Shown here: piece after piece, positions 18,626 to 26,431 of the stretch
Layout: each line of letters begins with the position of its first letter
How positions within the stretch are numbered: position 1 is the first letter of the stretch
Source of the DNA: Gammaproteobacteria bacterium
GTDB lineage: Bacteria; Pseudomonadota; Gammaproteobacteria; Burkholderiales; Thiobacillaceae
Length of the DNA stretch: 64,000 nucleotides
Assembly (NCBI GenBank): GCA_018820765.1
Contig: JAHJNN010000009.1
Location: 1-64,000, forward strand
Direction of reading: 5' to 3'
The notes under the pieces: generated by a model
The model's input: only the letters and a program-made list of their open reading frames with translations
Database searches by the model: none
What the model was told of the DNA's origin: nothing
Made by a program: the position numbers and the translations under genes

Positions 18626-18653
18626 ATACCTGACTAATTAACTCGGGATTATA
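18626..18653 (-). promoter_or_regulatory. Promoter -10 with second IscR-like operator
   Basis: On the minus strand a perfect -10 TATAAT (18653-18648) is followed by the operator at 18626-18650, with core CCCGAGT-N4-TAGTCA. This is the same word order as the site at 18145-18169 but on the opposite strand. It would cover the predicted transcription start and so act as a repression site. By my count it matches the IscR type-1 consensus at 21 of 25 positions. Confidence 0.65.
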
Positions 18654-18672
18654 GCCAAAAGCCTGGCCAAGA

Positions 18673-20457
18673 TCAGCGGCCGCGCATGAACATGCCGTCG
18701 AGTTCCTTGAGGCCGATCTGGAACCAGGTGGGGCGGCCGTGGTTGCACTGCCCTGCCCGCTCGGTGGCTTCCATCTCGCGCAGCAGCGCGTTCATCTCGG
18801 GCAGCGTGAGCATGCGGTTGGCGCGCACCGCGCCGTGGCACGCGAGCGTGGCCAGCAGCTCGTTGCGGCGCTCGGCCAGGAGGCGCGCGACGCCGAATTC
18901 GGCGACCTCACTCAGCACCGAACGGGTCAGCTCGACTGGGTCGGCGTCCTTCAAGAGCCACGGCACCGAGCGCACCGCCACCGAGGTCGGCGAGGTGATC
19001 GACAGCTCGAAGCCGATGCCGGCAAGCGTATCCAGATGGGGGCCGATTTCCGCCACGTCGCGCGCGTCCACCGTCAGCGCCACCGGGATCAGCAGGGTCT
19101 GCGCCGGCACCGCGCGCGCATCGAGCGCGGTCTTGAGCTTTTCGTAGACCACGCGCTCGTGCGCGGCGTGCATGTCGACCAGCACCAGTCCCTGCGCGTT
19201 CTGCGCCAGCACGTAGACGCCGTGCAGCTGCCCCAGCGCGTAGCCGAGCGGCGGCGCATCGCCCGACCCGACTTCGGGCAAAGGCTGCGCCGCAGGCGCA
19301 ACCAGGCCCCCTGAATCCTGCCTGATCCCTGACCCCTGACCCAAAGGCGCATAGAACGCCATCGCCTCGTTCACCTGCAGCGGCATCGATGCCTGCTGCG
19401 GCACGCCATAGGCGGGCCGGGTCGCGCCCGGCGCCGGCGCGTCCGGCGTCCCCGCCTCGACCGGCGCCGACAGCAGGCGCTCGACCGCATGGAACAGAAA
19501 CTGATGCACGCCGCGGCTGTCGCGGAAGCGGATCTCGGTCTTGGCCGGATGCACGTTCACATCCACGGCCTCCGGCGGCAATTCGATGAACAGGCAATAC
19601 GCCGGGTTCAGCTGGTGGTGCAGCACATCGCGGTAGGCTTCCTTCAGCGCGTGGACGATCAGCTTGTCGCGCACGTAGCGGCCGTTGACGAACACGTGCT
19701 GGCTGTCGCGGCTGGCAGTGGCGGCGCCGGGGCGGATCACCCAGCCGGACAGCCGCAGCGCCCCGGCGGCGGCAACGACCGCAATGGTGTTGTGCTCGAA
19801 GAACTCGCCCAGCACTTGGCGCACTCTCGACGCGGCCGGTTCGGCGTTCAGGCGCAGCTGCACGCGGCCGTTGTGGGTGAGCGTGAACGCCACCTGCGGG
19901 TTCGCCAGCGCCAGCCGCCGCACGGTTTCGGCGCAGTGGGCGTATTCGGTGGCCTCGGTCTTGAGGAACTTGCGCCGCGCCGGCGTGTTGAAGAACAGAT
20001 CCTGGATGTCGAGCGTGGTGCCGGTGCCGCGCGCAGCCGGCGTGGGCTCGCCGAGGCGCCCGCCTTCGGCCTGCACCGTCCAGGCATGCTCGGCGCCGAT
20101 GTGATTGGAGTTGGCGCTGCGGCTGGTGAGCTGCACCCGCGCGATGGCGGCGATCGACGCCAGCGCTTCGCCGCGGAACCCGAGGCTCGCCACCTGTTCG
20201 AGATCGGCAAGGCTGGCGATCTTGCTGGTGGCATGCCGCGTCAGCGCGAGCGCAAGTTCGTCGCGCGCGATGCCGCATCCGTTGTCGGCAACCCGGATGC
20301 GCTTGATGCCGCCCTGCTCCAGATCGATCTGGATCTCGGTCGCGCCGGCATCGAGGCTGTTTTCCAGAATCTCTTTCAGCGCCGCGGCAGGACGCTCGAC
20401 CACCTCGCCGGCGGCGATCTGCGAGATCAGCACATCGGGCAGGACGCGGATGCTCAC
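18673..20457 (-). CDS. mutL: DNA mismatch repair protein MutL with endonuclease motif
   Basis: A 594-aa GHKL ATPase coupling MutS to strand incision. N-terminal motifs include IAAGEVVERPAAALKE, VADNGCGI and GFRGEALASIAAI. The C-terminal domain carries DMHAAHERVVYE, matching the DQHA(x)2E(x)4E endonuclease motif, so this MutL is probably a nicking type acting without MutH. The linker around residues 370-390 (GQGSGIRQDSGGL) is encoded by an in-frame copy of a dispersed repeat. The GTG start overlaps the hemerythrin stop (GTGA). A longer upstream frame is rejected because it overlaps that gene. Confidence 0.95.
   Translation of the reverse strand: MSIRVLPDVLISQIAAGEVVERPAAALKEILENSLDAGATEIQIDLEQGGIKRIRVADNGCGIARDELALALTRHATSKIASLADLEQVASLGFRGEALASIAAIARVQLTSRSANSNHIGAEHAWTVQAEGGRLGEPTPAARGTGTTLDIQDLFFNTPARRKFLKTEATEYAHCAETVRRLALANPQVAFTLTHNGRVQLRLNAEPAASRVRQVLGEFFEHNTIAVVAAAGALRLSGWVIRPGAATASRDSQHVFVNGRYVRDKLIVHALKEAYRDVLHHQLNPAYCLFIELPPEAVDVNVHPAKTEIRFRDSRGVHQFLFHAVERLLSAPVEAGTPDAPAPGATRPAYGVPQQASMPLQVNEAMAFYAPLGQGSGIRQDSGGLVAPAAQPLPEVGSGDAPPLGYALGQLHGVYVLAQNAQGLVLVDMHAAHERVVYEKLKTALDARAVPAQTLLIPVALTVDARDVAEIGPHLDTLAGIGFELSITSPTSVAVRSVPWLLKDADPVELTRSVLSEVAEFGVARLLAERRNELLATLACHGAVRANRMLTLPEMNALLREMEATERAGQCNHGRPTWFQIGLKELDGMFMRGR
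19307..19342. repeat. Copy of the CTGAATCCTGACCCCTG repeat inside mutL
   Basis: CCCCCTGAATCCTG, CCTGATCCCTGACC and CCTGACCC run together here. These words also make up the intergenic repeats at 6135, 28384 and 41437. Translated on the minus strand they give the Gly/Ser-rich linker of MutL and keep the frame open. Confidence 0.75.
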
Positions 20458-20993
20458 AACCGACCTTCGTACGGTACGCCGCGCCGAGCCGCCATGGCGC
20501 GTCCCAGACGCTCGATGTCGGCCGTGCCGAGCACCTGGCGCGCCAGCGGCAACACATGGGTGTTCTCGAATTCGAGGTGGGTGCGATTCATCGCAATGAA
20601 GCGGCGCACAACTGCCGCATCCAGCACGGCGGCTGCGCCGGCTTCGATCTGCTGCAACTCCCCGCGCAGGCGCCGCCACAGCAATGCCAGCTCGTCGTGT
20701 TCCAGGGTCAGGGCTTCGACCAGCTCGCACGCACCAGCGGCGCCGGCCTGTTCCAGCAGCGGAAACAGGTTGCGCTCCTCGTCGTCGTGGTGATGCACCG
20801 CCGCGGTGTCGAAGTAGGCCAGCACCGCGCGCGCGGCCTGTTGCGCCTGAATGTCGGCACCGTGTTCAGGCAGATGGGCCAGCAGTTTCTCCAGGGTGTC
20901 GCACTGCTTGACGATGCGGCCGTGGCAGGCCTCAAGCACCGCCAGCGGCCGGTCGAACCCCGGGGCCGCCGCACCCAGCAGGCTGGCCGTCAT
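20454..20993 (-). CDS. Hemerythrin HHE-domain protein
   Basis: A 179-aa four-helix protein with metal-ligand histidines and glutamates spaced as in hemerythrin-like domains: ACHGRIVKQCD, VHHHDDEERNLFPLLE, LEHDELALLW and NRTHLEFENTHVLP. Such proteins bind a di-iron centre for O2/NO sensing, storage or iron-sulfur repair. It is locked between amiC (ATGA overlap upstream) and mutL (GTGA overlap downstream), so it is translated with the mismatch-repair gene. This is an unusual insertion in an otherwise standard tsaE-amiC-mutL order. Confidence 0.88.
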   Translation of the reverse strand: MTASLLGAAAPGFDRPLAVLEACHGRIVKQCDTLEKLLAHLPEHGADIQAQQAARAVLAYFDTAAVHHHDDEERNLFPLLEQAGAAGACELVEALTLEHDELALLWRRLRGELQQIEAGAAAVLDAAVVRRFIAMNRTHLEFENTHVLPLARQVLGTADIERLGRAMAARRGVPYEGRL

Positions 20994-22198
20994 GGATTGC
21001 GCGTCAGCCGCGACGGCGCGGTCAGCGGATGGGTGTCGAAGTAATTCTTGACGCCGCCGACGATGGCATCGACCAGCTTGTCCTGGTAATCGGGATCGTT
21101 GAGGCGCTTTTCCTCTTCCGGGTTGGAAATGAAGGCGGTCTCGATCAGGATCGAGGGGATGTCGGGCGCCTTCAGCACCGCAAAGCCCGCCTGCTCGACC
21201 TGCGCCTTGTGCAGGGTGTTGACGCCGCCGATCTCCTTCAGCACGGCGTGTCCGAGCTTCAGGCTGTCGTTGATGGTGGCCGTCTGCGACAGGTCGATCA
21301 GGGTGCGCTTGAGGAAGGGATCCTTGACGTCGATGTTGATGCCGCCCACCAGGTCGGCCTCGTTTTCCTTCTTGGCCAGCCAGCGCGCGGCGACCGAGGT
21401 CGCCCCGTTTTCCGACAGCGCGAACACCGACGAGCCGCGCGCGTGCGACTTGATGAAGGCATCGGCGTGGATCGACAGGAACAGGTCGGCTTTCACCGCG
21501 CGCGCCTTGGTGACGCGCTGGCCGAGCGGCACGAAATAGTCGCCGTCGCGGATCAGCACGGCGCGCATATTCTCCTGCGCGTCGATTTTCTGCTTGAGCT
21601 TCTTCGCCAGCGCCAGCGTGATGTTCTTCTCGTGCGAACCGCTGGCGCCGATTGCGCCGGGGTCCTCGCCGCCGTGACCGGCATCGATCGCCACGATGAT
21701 CAGCCGTGCGTATTGCGGGGCTTCCGGCTTAGCCGGGCTGGACGGCTCGGCCACGACCGGCTGCGGCGGCACGGCCGGGGCGGCCGCGCCCTCGGCCGGA
21801 TACAGGTCGACCACCAGCCGGTGGCCGTATTGCCCGAGCGGCTGCAACTGGAACACGGAAGGTTTCACCGCCGTCTTCAATTCCAGCACCAGGCGCATCA
21901 CCCCGGGCCGATTCATGCCCAAGCGAATCGCCCCGATGTAAGGATCTTGCGCAGTCAGCTGTGCGGCCAGCGCATCAAGTCCCGTGCTCGCCTCCACGCC
22001 TTCGAGATCGATCACCAGCCGCTCCGGATTCGACAGGGTGAAAAACTTGTATGCGACCGGCTGCGGCGCCTCCAGCGTGACCCGCGTGTAATCGGGCGAC
22101 GGCCACAAACGGGTGGCGGACAGCTGCAGCGCCTGGGCCCAGCCCGACGCCACCAGCACACCGCACAGCAGGAGGATTTTCAGCAGGATGTGCAACAT
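20990..22198 (-). CDS. amiC: N-acetylmuramoyl-L-alanine amidase (AmiC type)
   Basis: A periplasmic amidase that splits daughter-cell peptidoglycan. The signal sequence LLKILLLCGVLVASGWAQA is followed by an AMIN domain (about residues 25-130, LQLSATRLWPSPDYTRVTL). An Amidase_3 domain begins at IIVAIDAGHGGEDPGAIG, with zinc ligand His in AGHGGED and a Glu in LIETAFISN. The ATG at 22198 gives 402 aa. GGAG lies close to it, and a TTG one codon later is possible. It overlaps tsaE by 19 bases. Confidence 0.95.
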   Translation of the reverse strand: MLHILLKILLLCGVLVASGWAQALQLSATRLWPSPDYTRVTLEAPQPVAYKFFTLSNPERLVIDLEGVEASTGLDALAAQLTAQDPYIGAIRLGMNRPGVMRLVLELKTAVKPSVFQLQPLGQYGHRLVVDLYPAEGAAAPAVPPQPVVAEPSSPAKPEAPQYARLIIVAIDAGHGGEDPGAIGASGSHEKNITLALAKKLKQKIDAQENMRAVLIRDGDYFVPLGQRVTKARAVKADLFLSIHADAFIKSHARGSSVFALSENGATSVAARWLAKKENEADLVGGINIDVKDPFLKRTLIDLSQTATINDSLKLGHAVLKEIGGVNTLHKAQVEQAGFAVLKAPDIPSILIETAFISNPEEEKRLNDPDYQDKLVDAIVGGVKNYFDTHPLTAPSRLTRNP

Positions 22199-22665
22199 GT
22201 CTCCAGGTATTCGGCGCCACGCGGGCTTGTCGCCTCGCACTCGATTTCACGCGCGTCGTCTGCAATCGTCAGCCGGATGATCACGTCGGGCGGGGGCAGC
22301 CAGCCCGCGGCTTTTTCCGGCCATTCGATCAGGCTCACCGCCTGGCCGTCACTCACGTCGCGAAACCCGGCGTCCAGCCATTCGCGCGGGTCGTGCATAC
22401 GATACAGGTCAAAATGATACAGCTCAAACGCGGGCAGGCTGTAGATTTCGGCCAGGGTATAGGTCGGGCTCTTGACCCGCCCGCCGTGTCCCAGCGCGCG
22501 CAGCAGCCCGCGCACCAGCGTCGTCTTGCCCGCGCCCAGATCGCCCTCGAGATAGAAGGTCAGCCCCGGAGTCAGTGCCTGCGCCAGTTGCGCGCCGAAT
22601 GCCAGCGTCGCGGCCTCGTCGGCCAGATGGCAGCGACAGCGCACGGTATCATCTGCGGTATGCAT
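22180..22665 (-). CDS. tsaE: tRNA threonylcarbamoyladenosine biosynthesis ATPase TsaE
   Basis: A 161-aa P-loop ATPase that assists TsaB/TsaD in making t6A37 on tRNA. Walker A is YLEGDLGAGKTTLVRGLL near residue 40. KSPTYTLAEIY and ELYHFDLYRMHDP are the conserved switch segments, and SLIEWPEKA is a late motif. Its start codon sits in the palindrome ATGCAT, which also holds the queG start on the other strand. The two divergent genes therefore overlap by six bases at their 5' ends. Confidence 0.95.
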   Translation of the reverse strand: MHTADDTVRCRCHLADEAATLAFGAQLAQALTPGLTFYLEGDLGAGKTTLVRGLLRALGHGGRVKSPTYTLAEIYSLPAFELYHFDLYRMHDPREWLDAGFRDVSDGQAVSLIEWPEKAAGWLPPPDVIIRLTIADDAREIECEATSPRGAEYLETCCTSC

Positions 22666-23721
22666 GATCAGGATTTAAGCCGACTGGCGCAGCAAATCAA
22701 GCAATGGGGGCGCGAGCTCGGCTTTGCCGCGGTGGGCATTGCCGACGGCAATCTGGGTGCGGCCGAAGCGGGCTTGCTGAAATGGCTGGATAGTGGCTTT
22801 CATGGCGAGATGGATTATATGGCGGCGCACGGCACCAAGCGCAGCCGCCCCGCCGAACTCGTGCCCGGAACCATCCGCATCATCAGCGCGCGGATCGATT
22901 ATTTTCCGCCGGCGTCCGCCGACCCGCATGCGGTGCTGAATGATGCCGACGCCGCCTATGTTTCGCGCTACGCACTGGGGCGCGACTACCATAAAGTTTT
23001 ACGCAACCGCCTGCAAAGCCTGGCCGAAAAAATCGGCGCGGAAATCGGCGAACACCATTTCCGCGTCTTCACCGACAGCGCGCCGGTGCTGGAAGTCGAG
23101 CTCGCAACCAAGTCCGGCCTGGGCTGGCGCGGCAAGCATACGCTGCTGCTGAACCGGCAGCACGGCTCGTGGTTCTTCCTCGGCGAGATCTACACCGACC
23201 TGCCGCTGCCGGTGGACGCGCCCGAGGCCGGCCACTGCGGCACCTGCCAGGCCTGCCTCGACGTCTGCCCGACGCAGGCCATCGTCGCGCCCTACACGCT
23301 CGACGCGCGGCGCTGCATTTCCTATCTCACCATCGAACTCAAGGGCAGCATTCCAGTCGAGCTGCGCCCGCTCATGGGCAACCGCATCTACGGCTGCGAC
23401 GACTGCCAGCTGGTGTGCCCGTGGAACCGCTTTGCGCAGACTGCCGCACTGCCGGATTTCGGGGTTCGCAACGGTCTCGACAGCGCGCGGCTGGTGGAAC
23501 TGTTCGCCTGGAGCGAGACCGATTTCAACGAGCGCCTGGCGGGCTCGCCGATCCGCCGCATCGGACACGAGCGCTGGCTGAGAAATATCGCGGTCGCGCT
23601 GGGCAATGCGCCGGCTTCACCCGACATTCAGGCCGCGCTCAATGCGCGCCGGGATCACCCATCCGCTCTGGTGCGGGAGCATGTAGCGTGGGCGCTGGAA
23701 CGGCAGCAGACAGCGCCGTAA
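22660..23721 (+). CDS. queG: Epoxyqueuosine reductase
   Basis: A 353-aa cobalamin- and Fe-S-dependent enzyme that performs the last step of queuosine synthesis in tRNA. The N-terminal segment IKQWGRELGFAAVGIAD is typical. The two [4Fe-4S] clusters are bound by CGTCQACLDVCPTQAI and CDDCQLVCPWNRF near residues 190-250, and a HEAT-like C-terminus follows. The ATG at 22660 is in the shared ATGCAT hexamer with tsaE. Longer in-frame starts upstream lie antisense in tsaE. It has no obvious Shine-Dalgarno. Confidence 0.95.
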   Translation: MHDQDLSRLAQQIKQWGRELGFAAVGIADGNLGAAEAGLLKWLDSGFHGEMDYMAAHGTKRSRPAELVPGTIRIISARIDYFPPASADPHAVLNDADAAYVSRYALGRDYHKVLRNRLQSLAEKIGAEIGEHHFRVFTDSAPVLEVELATKSGLGWRGKHTLLLNRQHGSWFFLGEIYTDLPLPVDAPEAGHCGTCQACLDVCPTQAIVAPYTLDARRCISYLTIELKGSIPVELRPLMGNRIYGCDDCQLVCPWNRFAQTAALPDFGVRNGLDSARLVELFAWSETDFNERLAGSPIRRIGHERWLRNIAVALGNAPASPDIQAALNARRDHPSALVREHVAWALERQQTAP

Positions 23722-23745
23722 ACAGAGGGCCCACCATCAAACCTT

Positions 23746-23821
23746 GTAGGAGGGCCGCCCCCGGCCCGAATTTCGCACCCTTACAAAGACCACGGCATCG
23801 GGGCGAGGGCGCCCCTCCTAC
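23746..23821. repeat. REP-like inverted repeat (GTAGGAG family)
   Basis: The arms GTAGGAGGGCCGCCC and GGGCGCCCCTCCTAC enclose a core with CACGGCATCGGGGCGAGG. It lies between the convergent queG and CDF-like genes, where it may also terminate transcription. The sequence is closest to the 2892-2966 copy. Confidence 0.85.
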
Positions 23822-23856
23822 ATACCGTTGGTCCGCAGTTCCTCCCGCGCGCCGTT

Positions 23857-24471
23857 TCAATTCCTGCGCAGCTCACGCTGCGCATGCTGGATCACCGACG
23901 CCCCAGACGTCAGCGCCAGCCCCGCCAGCACCAGCGCCACCGCGATGTCCGGCCAGCCGTGCGCGGTCGCCCACACGCCGCCTGCCGCCCCCATCACCGC
24001 CAGATTGCCGAGCACGTCGTTGCGCGAGCATAGCCACACCGAGCGCGCCTGCGCATCGCCCTCGCGATGCGCATACAGTAATGCCGCCACGCCGACGTTG
24101 ACCACCAGCGCCAGAAGGCTCACCCAGCCCATGATGAACGGCTCAGGCACCACGTCGGCCGACCATTGCCACGCCGATTTTCCAAGCACGAACACGCCAA
24201 AGCCGACCATCAGCCAGCCTTTCCACAGCGCGCTGCGCGAGCGCCACACCGGCGCCAGGCCGAGCACGAAGAGCGCCACGGCGTAATTGCCGGCGTCGCC
24301 CAGGAAGTCGACCGCGTCGGCCAGCAGCGACACCGACTGCGCCGAAAAGCTGGCAACGATCTCCACGCCGAACATCAGCGTGTTCAGCACCAGTGCAATC
24401 CACAGCGCGCGCCGGTAGCGCGGGTCGGGCGGTGCCGCATTGCACACCGAATCGCAGCCGCACTCGCTCAT
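23857..24471 (-). CDS. Short CDF-like cation transporter
   Basis: A 204-aa inner-membrane protein with five or six transmembrane helices and no C-terminal cytoplasmic domain, so shorter than ordinary CDF exporters. Residues in SLLADAVDFLGDAGNYAVAL and SRNDVLGNLAVM match the two metal-binding helix motifs of the cation diffusion facilitator fold. The N-terminus is Cys-rich (SECGCDSVCNAA) and might bind metal. The ATG at 24471 is preferred because the upstream extension overlaps the murI leader. The metal is not predictable. Confidence 0.8.
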   Translation of the reverse strand: MSECGCDSVCNAAPPDPRYRRALWIALVLNTLMFGVEIVASFSAQSVSLLADAVDFLGDAGNYAVALFVLGLAPVWRSRSALWKGWLMVGFGVFVLGKSAWQWSADVVPEPFIMGWVSLLALVVNVGVAALLYAHREGDAQARSVWLCSRNDVLGNLAVMGAAGGVWATAHGWPDIAVALVLAGLALTSGASVIQHAQRELRRN

Positions 24472-24554
24472 GATGGCTGCCGCACCGAAGAATGCAGTGC
24501 AGCACGGCCCTGCAGGTAAAATGCCGACTTTCTCATAGCGCCATCCTGCCACCC

Positions 24555-25352
24555 ATGTCCACGAATGCAAAATCTCCCATTGGCGTATTCGATTCCGGCA
24601 TCGGCGGGCTGACCGTGGTGCGCGCCCTGATGGAGCGCCTGCCCTACGAAAACATCGTCTATTTCGGCGACACCGCGCGCGTGCCCTACGGCGTGAAGTC
24701 GGTCGAGACCATCGCCCACTTCACCACCCAGATCGCGGAGTTCCTGCTGGAAAAGGACGTCAAGCTCCTGGTCATCGCCTGCAACACCATGGCGGCGGTG
24801 GCTTCCCAGATCGTCAAGGACCTGTCGCCGGTTCCGGTGCTCGACGTCATCGACGCCGGCGCGGTGTCGGCGCGCGGCGGCAAGAAAATCGGCGTCATCG
24901 GCACCCCCACCACCATCAACAGCAACGCCTACGCGCGCGCCATCCACGACTACGCCCCCGACTCGCGCATCCATTCGCAGGCCTGCGCGCTGTTCGTGCC
25001 GCTGGTTGAAGAAGGCTGGCTCGACCACGAAGTCACCCGATTGACGGCACAGGATTATCTGAAGCCGCTGATGGCCGAGCACATCGACACCCTGGTGCTC
25101 GGCTGCACCCATTACCCGCTATTGAAGCCGCTGCTGCGCCAGGTCGTCGGCGACGGCGTCGCGCTCGTCGATTCCGCCGAGGCCATGGCCGAGCAGGTCG
25201 CCGCGGTGCTGACCGAAAAAAAGCTCGCCAACCCCGGCCCCGCCCAGCCACGCTACGACTTCTATGTCACCGACGTGCCGCTGCGCTTCCAGACCATCGG
25301 CGAGCGCTTTCTCGGACGCACGCTCAACAACGTGCACGTGGTGAAGTGGTGA
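24555..25352 (+). CDS. murI: Glutamate racemase
   Basis: A 265-aa enzyme giving D-glutamate for peptidoglycan. The catalytic cysteines are in VIACNTMAAVAS (near residue 74) and LGCTHYPLLKPL (near residue 185). The N-terminal GVFDSGIGGLTVVRAL and YFGDTARVPYG are family signatures. An ATG at 24555 is chosen, since an earlier in-frame start adds residues with no family similarity. It is followed 16 bases later by arfB. Confidence 0.96.
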   Translation: MSTNAKSPIGVFDSGIGGLTVVRALMERLPYENIVYFGDTARVPYGVKSVETIAHFTTQIAEFLLEKDVKLLVIACNTMAAVASQIVKDLSPVPVLDVIDAGAVSARGGKKIGVIGTPTTINSNAYARAIHDYAPDSRIHSQACALFVPLVEEGWLDHEVTRLTAQDYLKPLMAEHIDTLVLGCTHYPLLKPLLRQVVGDGVALVDSAEAMAEQVAAVLTEKKLANPGPAQPRYDFYVTDVPLRFQTIGERFLGRTLNNVHVVKW

Positions 25353-25368
25353 TCGCAAGAATATTGAC

Positions 25369-25794
25369 ATGATCCGGGTCAACGCCCAGATCGAGCTCGA
25401 CGAACGCGAAATCCAGGAAGATTTCGTGCGCGCCTCGGGCCCCGGCGGGCAGAACGTCAACAAGGTATCGACCGCGGTGCAACTGCGCTTCGACGTCGCC
25501 CGCTCCCCTTCGCTGCCCGACCCGGTGCGCGAACGCCTGATTGCCCTGGCAGGCCGCCGCCTCACCCTCGATGGCGTGCTGATCCTCTCAGCCGAACGCT
25601 ACCGCAGCCAGCGGCGCAATCGCGACGATGCCCTGCAACGGCTGATCGAGTTGATTCGCGAAGCCTGCGAAGCGGAAACGCCGCGCCGCCCTACCCGTCC
25701 CACACTGGCATCAAAGAAAAGGCGTCTGGAAGGCAAGCAGCGGCGGGGTGAAACCAAGAAACTGCGTACCGTGAAGCCCGGGACGGACAGCTGA
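25369..25794 (+). CDS. arfB: Alternative ribosome-rescue factor B (YaeJ-type peptidyl-tRNA hydrolase)
   Basis: A 141-aa RF1-like protein that frees stalled ribosomes. The GGQ loop is in ASGPGGQNVNKVSTAV near residue 25. The long basic C-terminal tail (RPTLASKKRRLEGKQRRGETKK) occupies the empty mRNA channel. It lies 16 bases after murI on the same strand and is probably co-transcribed. Confidence 0.95.
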   Translation: MIRVNAQIELDEREIQEDFVRASGPGGQNVNKVSTAVQLRFDVARSPSLPDPVRERLIALAGRRLTLDGVLILSAERYRSQRRNRDDALQRLIELIREACEAETPRRPTRPTLASKKRRLEGKQRRGETKKLRTVKPGTDS

Positions 25795-25803
25795 CCGGGT
25801 GCT

Positions 25804-26352
25804 TCAGCGATCTGCACTATCCCGTTGTGGTGTCTGCTCGGCGTCGCTCTTGATGACCGTATTTTCGAACTCCTCCCAGGAGCCTTCCCGGATGTCATAG
25901 GCCTCTTTTTTCCTCAGGGCTTCCAGACCTTCGCGGATATAGTCGTCATGCCTGTCGTCAAGCACGTCCATTTCCCGGTCCCCGTCCTCCTCGGCATGGC
26001 TCTTCCCAATGATGGGGAAACGCCAGAATATCCGGTCCAGCTCCTCCTTGCAGGTGCGCTGCACATGCAGCCGCAAAGAGTCCTCGACAATGTGTGAATA
26101 GCGGAAACGCTTCATCGGTTCCGACTCAATGAAGGCAATGAAGCCCTTGTTGCCGTGGCCGGGCACGCACTCCACGCGGGCCTCGATGCCATCGGCCCGG
26201 AAATAATCGACGATCACCGCGGAGACCGCCTTGATGCTGCGCGCCAGGCGTCGCGCACGGTGCTTGAGGATCAGCACATAGACCAGTATGGCCATCACAT
26301 TGGCGGCGACGATGTATAGCAGCGTCAAGTCGAAGTTTAAGGTGACGGTCAT
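25804..26352 (-). CDS. Membrane-anchored 182-aa protein of unknown function
   Basis: The ATG at 26352 follows AGGGGA. One N-terminal transmembrane helix (LLYIVAANVMAILVYVLIL) is followed by a basic stop-transfer patch. A cytoplasmic domain follows, with VIVDYFRADGIEARVECV and NKGFIAFIESEPMKRFRYSH, plus a highly charged C-terminus with HAEEDGDREMDVLDDRHDD. No enzymatic motif is visible and I do not recognise a family. It is convergent with arfB and lies downstream of a flavodoxin-like gene on the same strand. The longer frame upstream is antisense-like and rejected. Confidence 0.75.
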   Translation of the reverse strand: MTVTLNFDLTLLYIVAANVMAILVYVLILKHRARRLARSIKAVSAVIVDYFRADGIEARVECVPGHGNKGFIAFIESEPMKRFRYSHIVEDSLRLHVQRTCKEELDRIFWRFPIIGKSHAEEDGDREMDVLDDRHDDYIREGLEALRKKEAYDIREGSWEEFENTVIKSDAEQTPQRDSADR

Positions 26353-26431
26353 GGTCAGATTTCCCCTGGAGAACGACGGATTCGGAATCTGGATGCACTT
26401 TAGCCCGAAATGAGTCCGCTTGGATTCGCGC

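Noticed and set aside
20458-20730. N-terminal extension of mutL to 685 aa
   Set aside because: It overlaps the hemerythrin gene in another phase and has Arg/Pro-rich nonsense composition; a GTG at 20457 begins the MutL homology.
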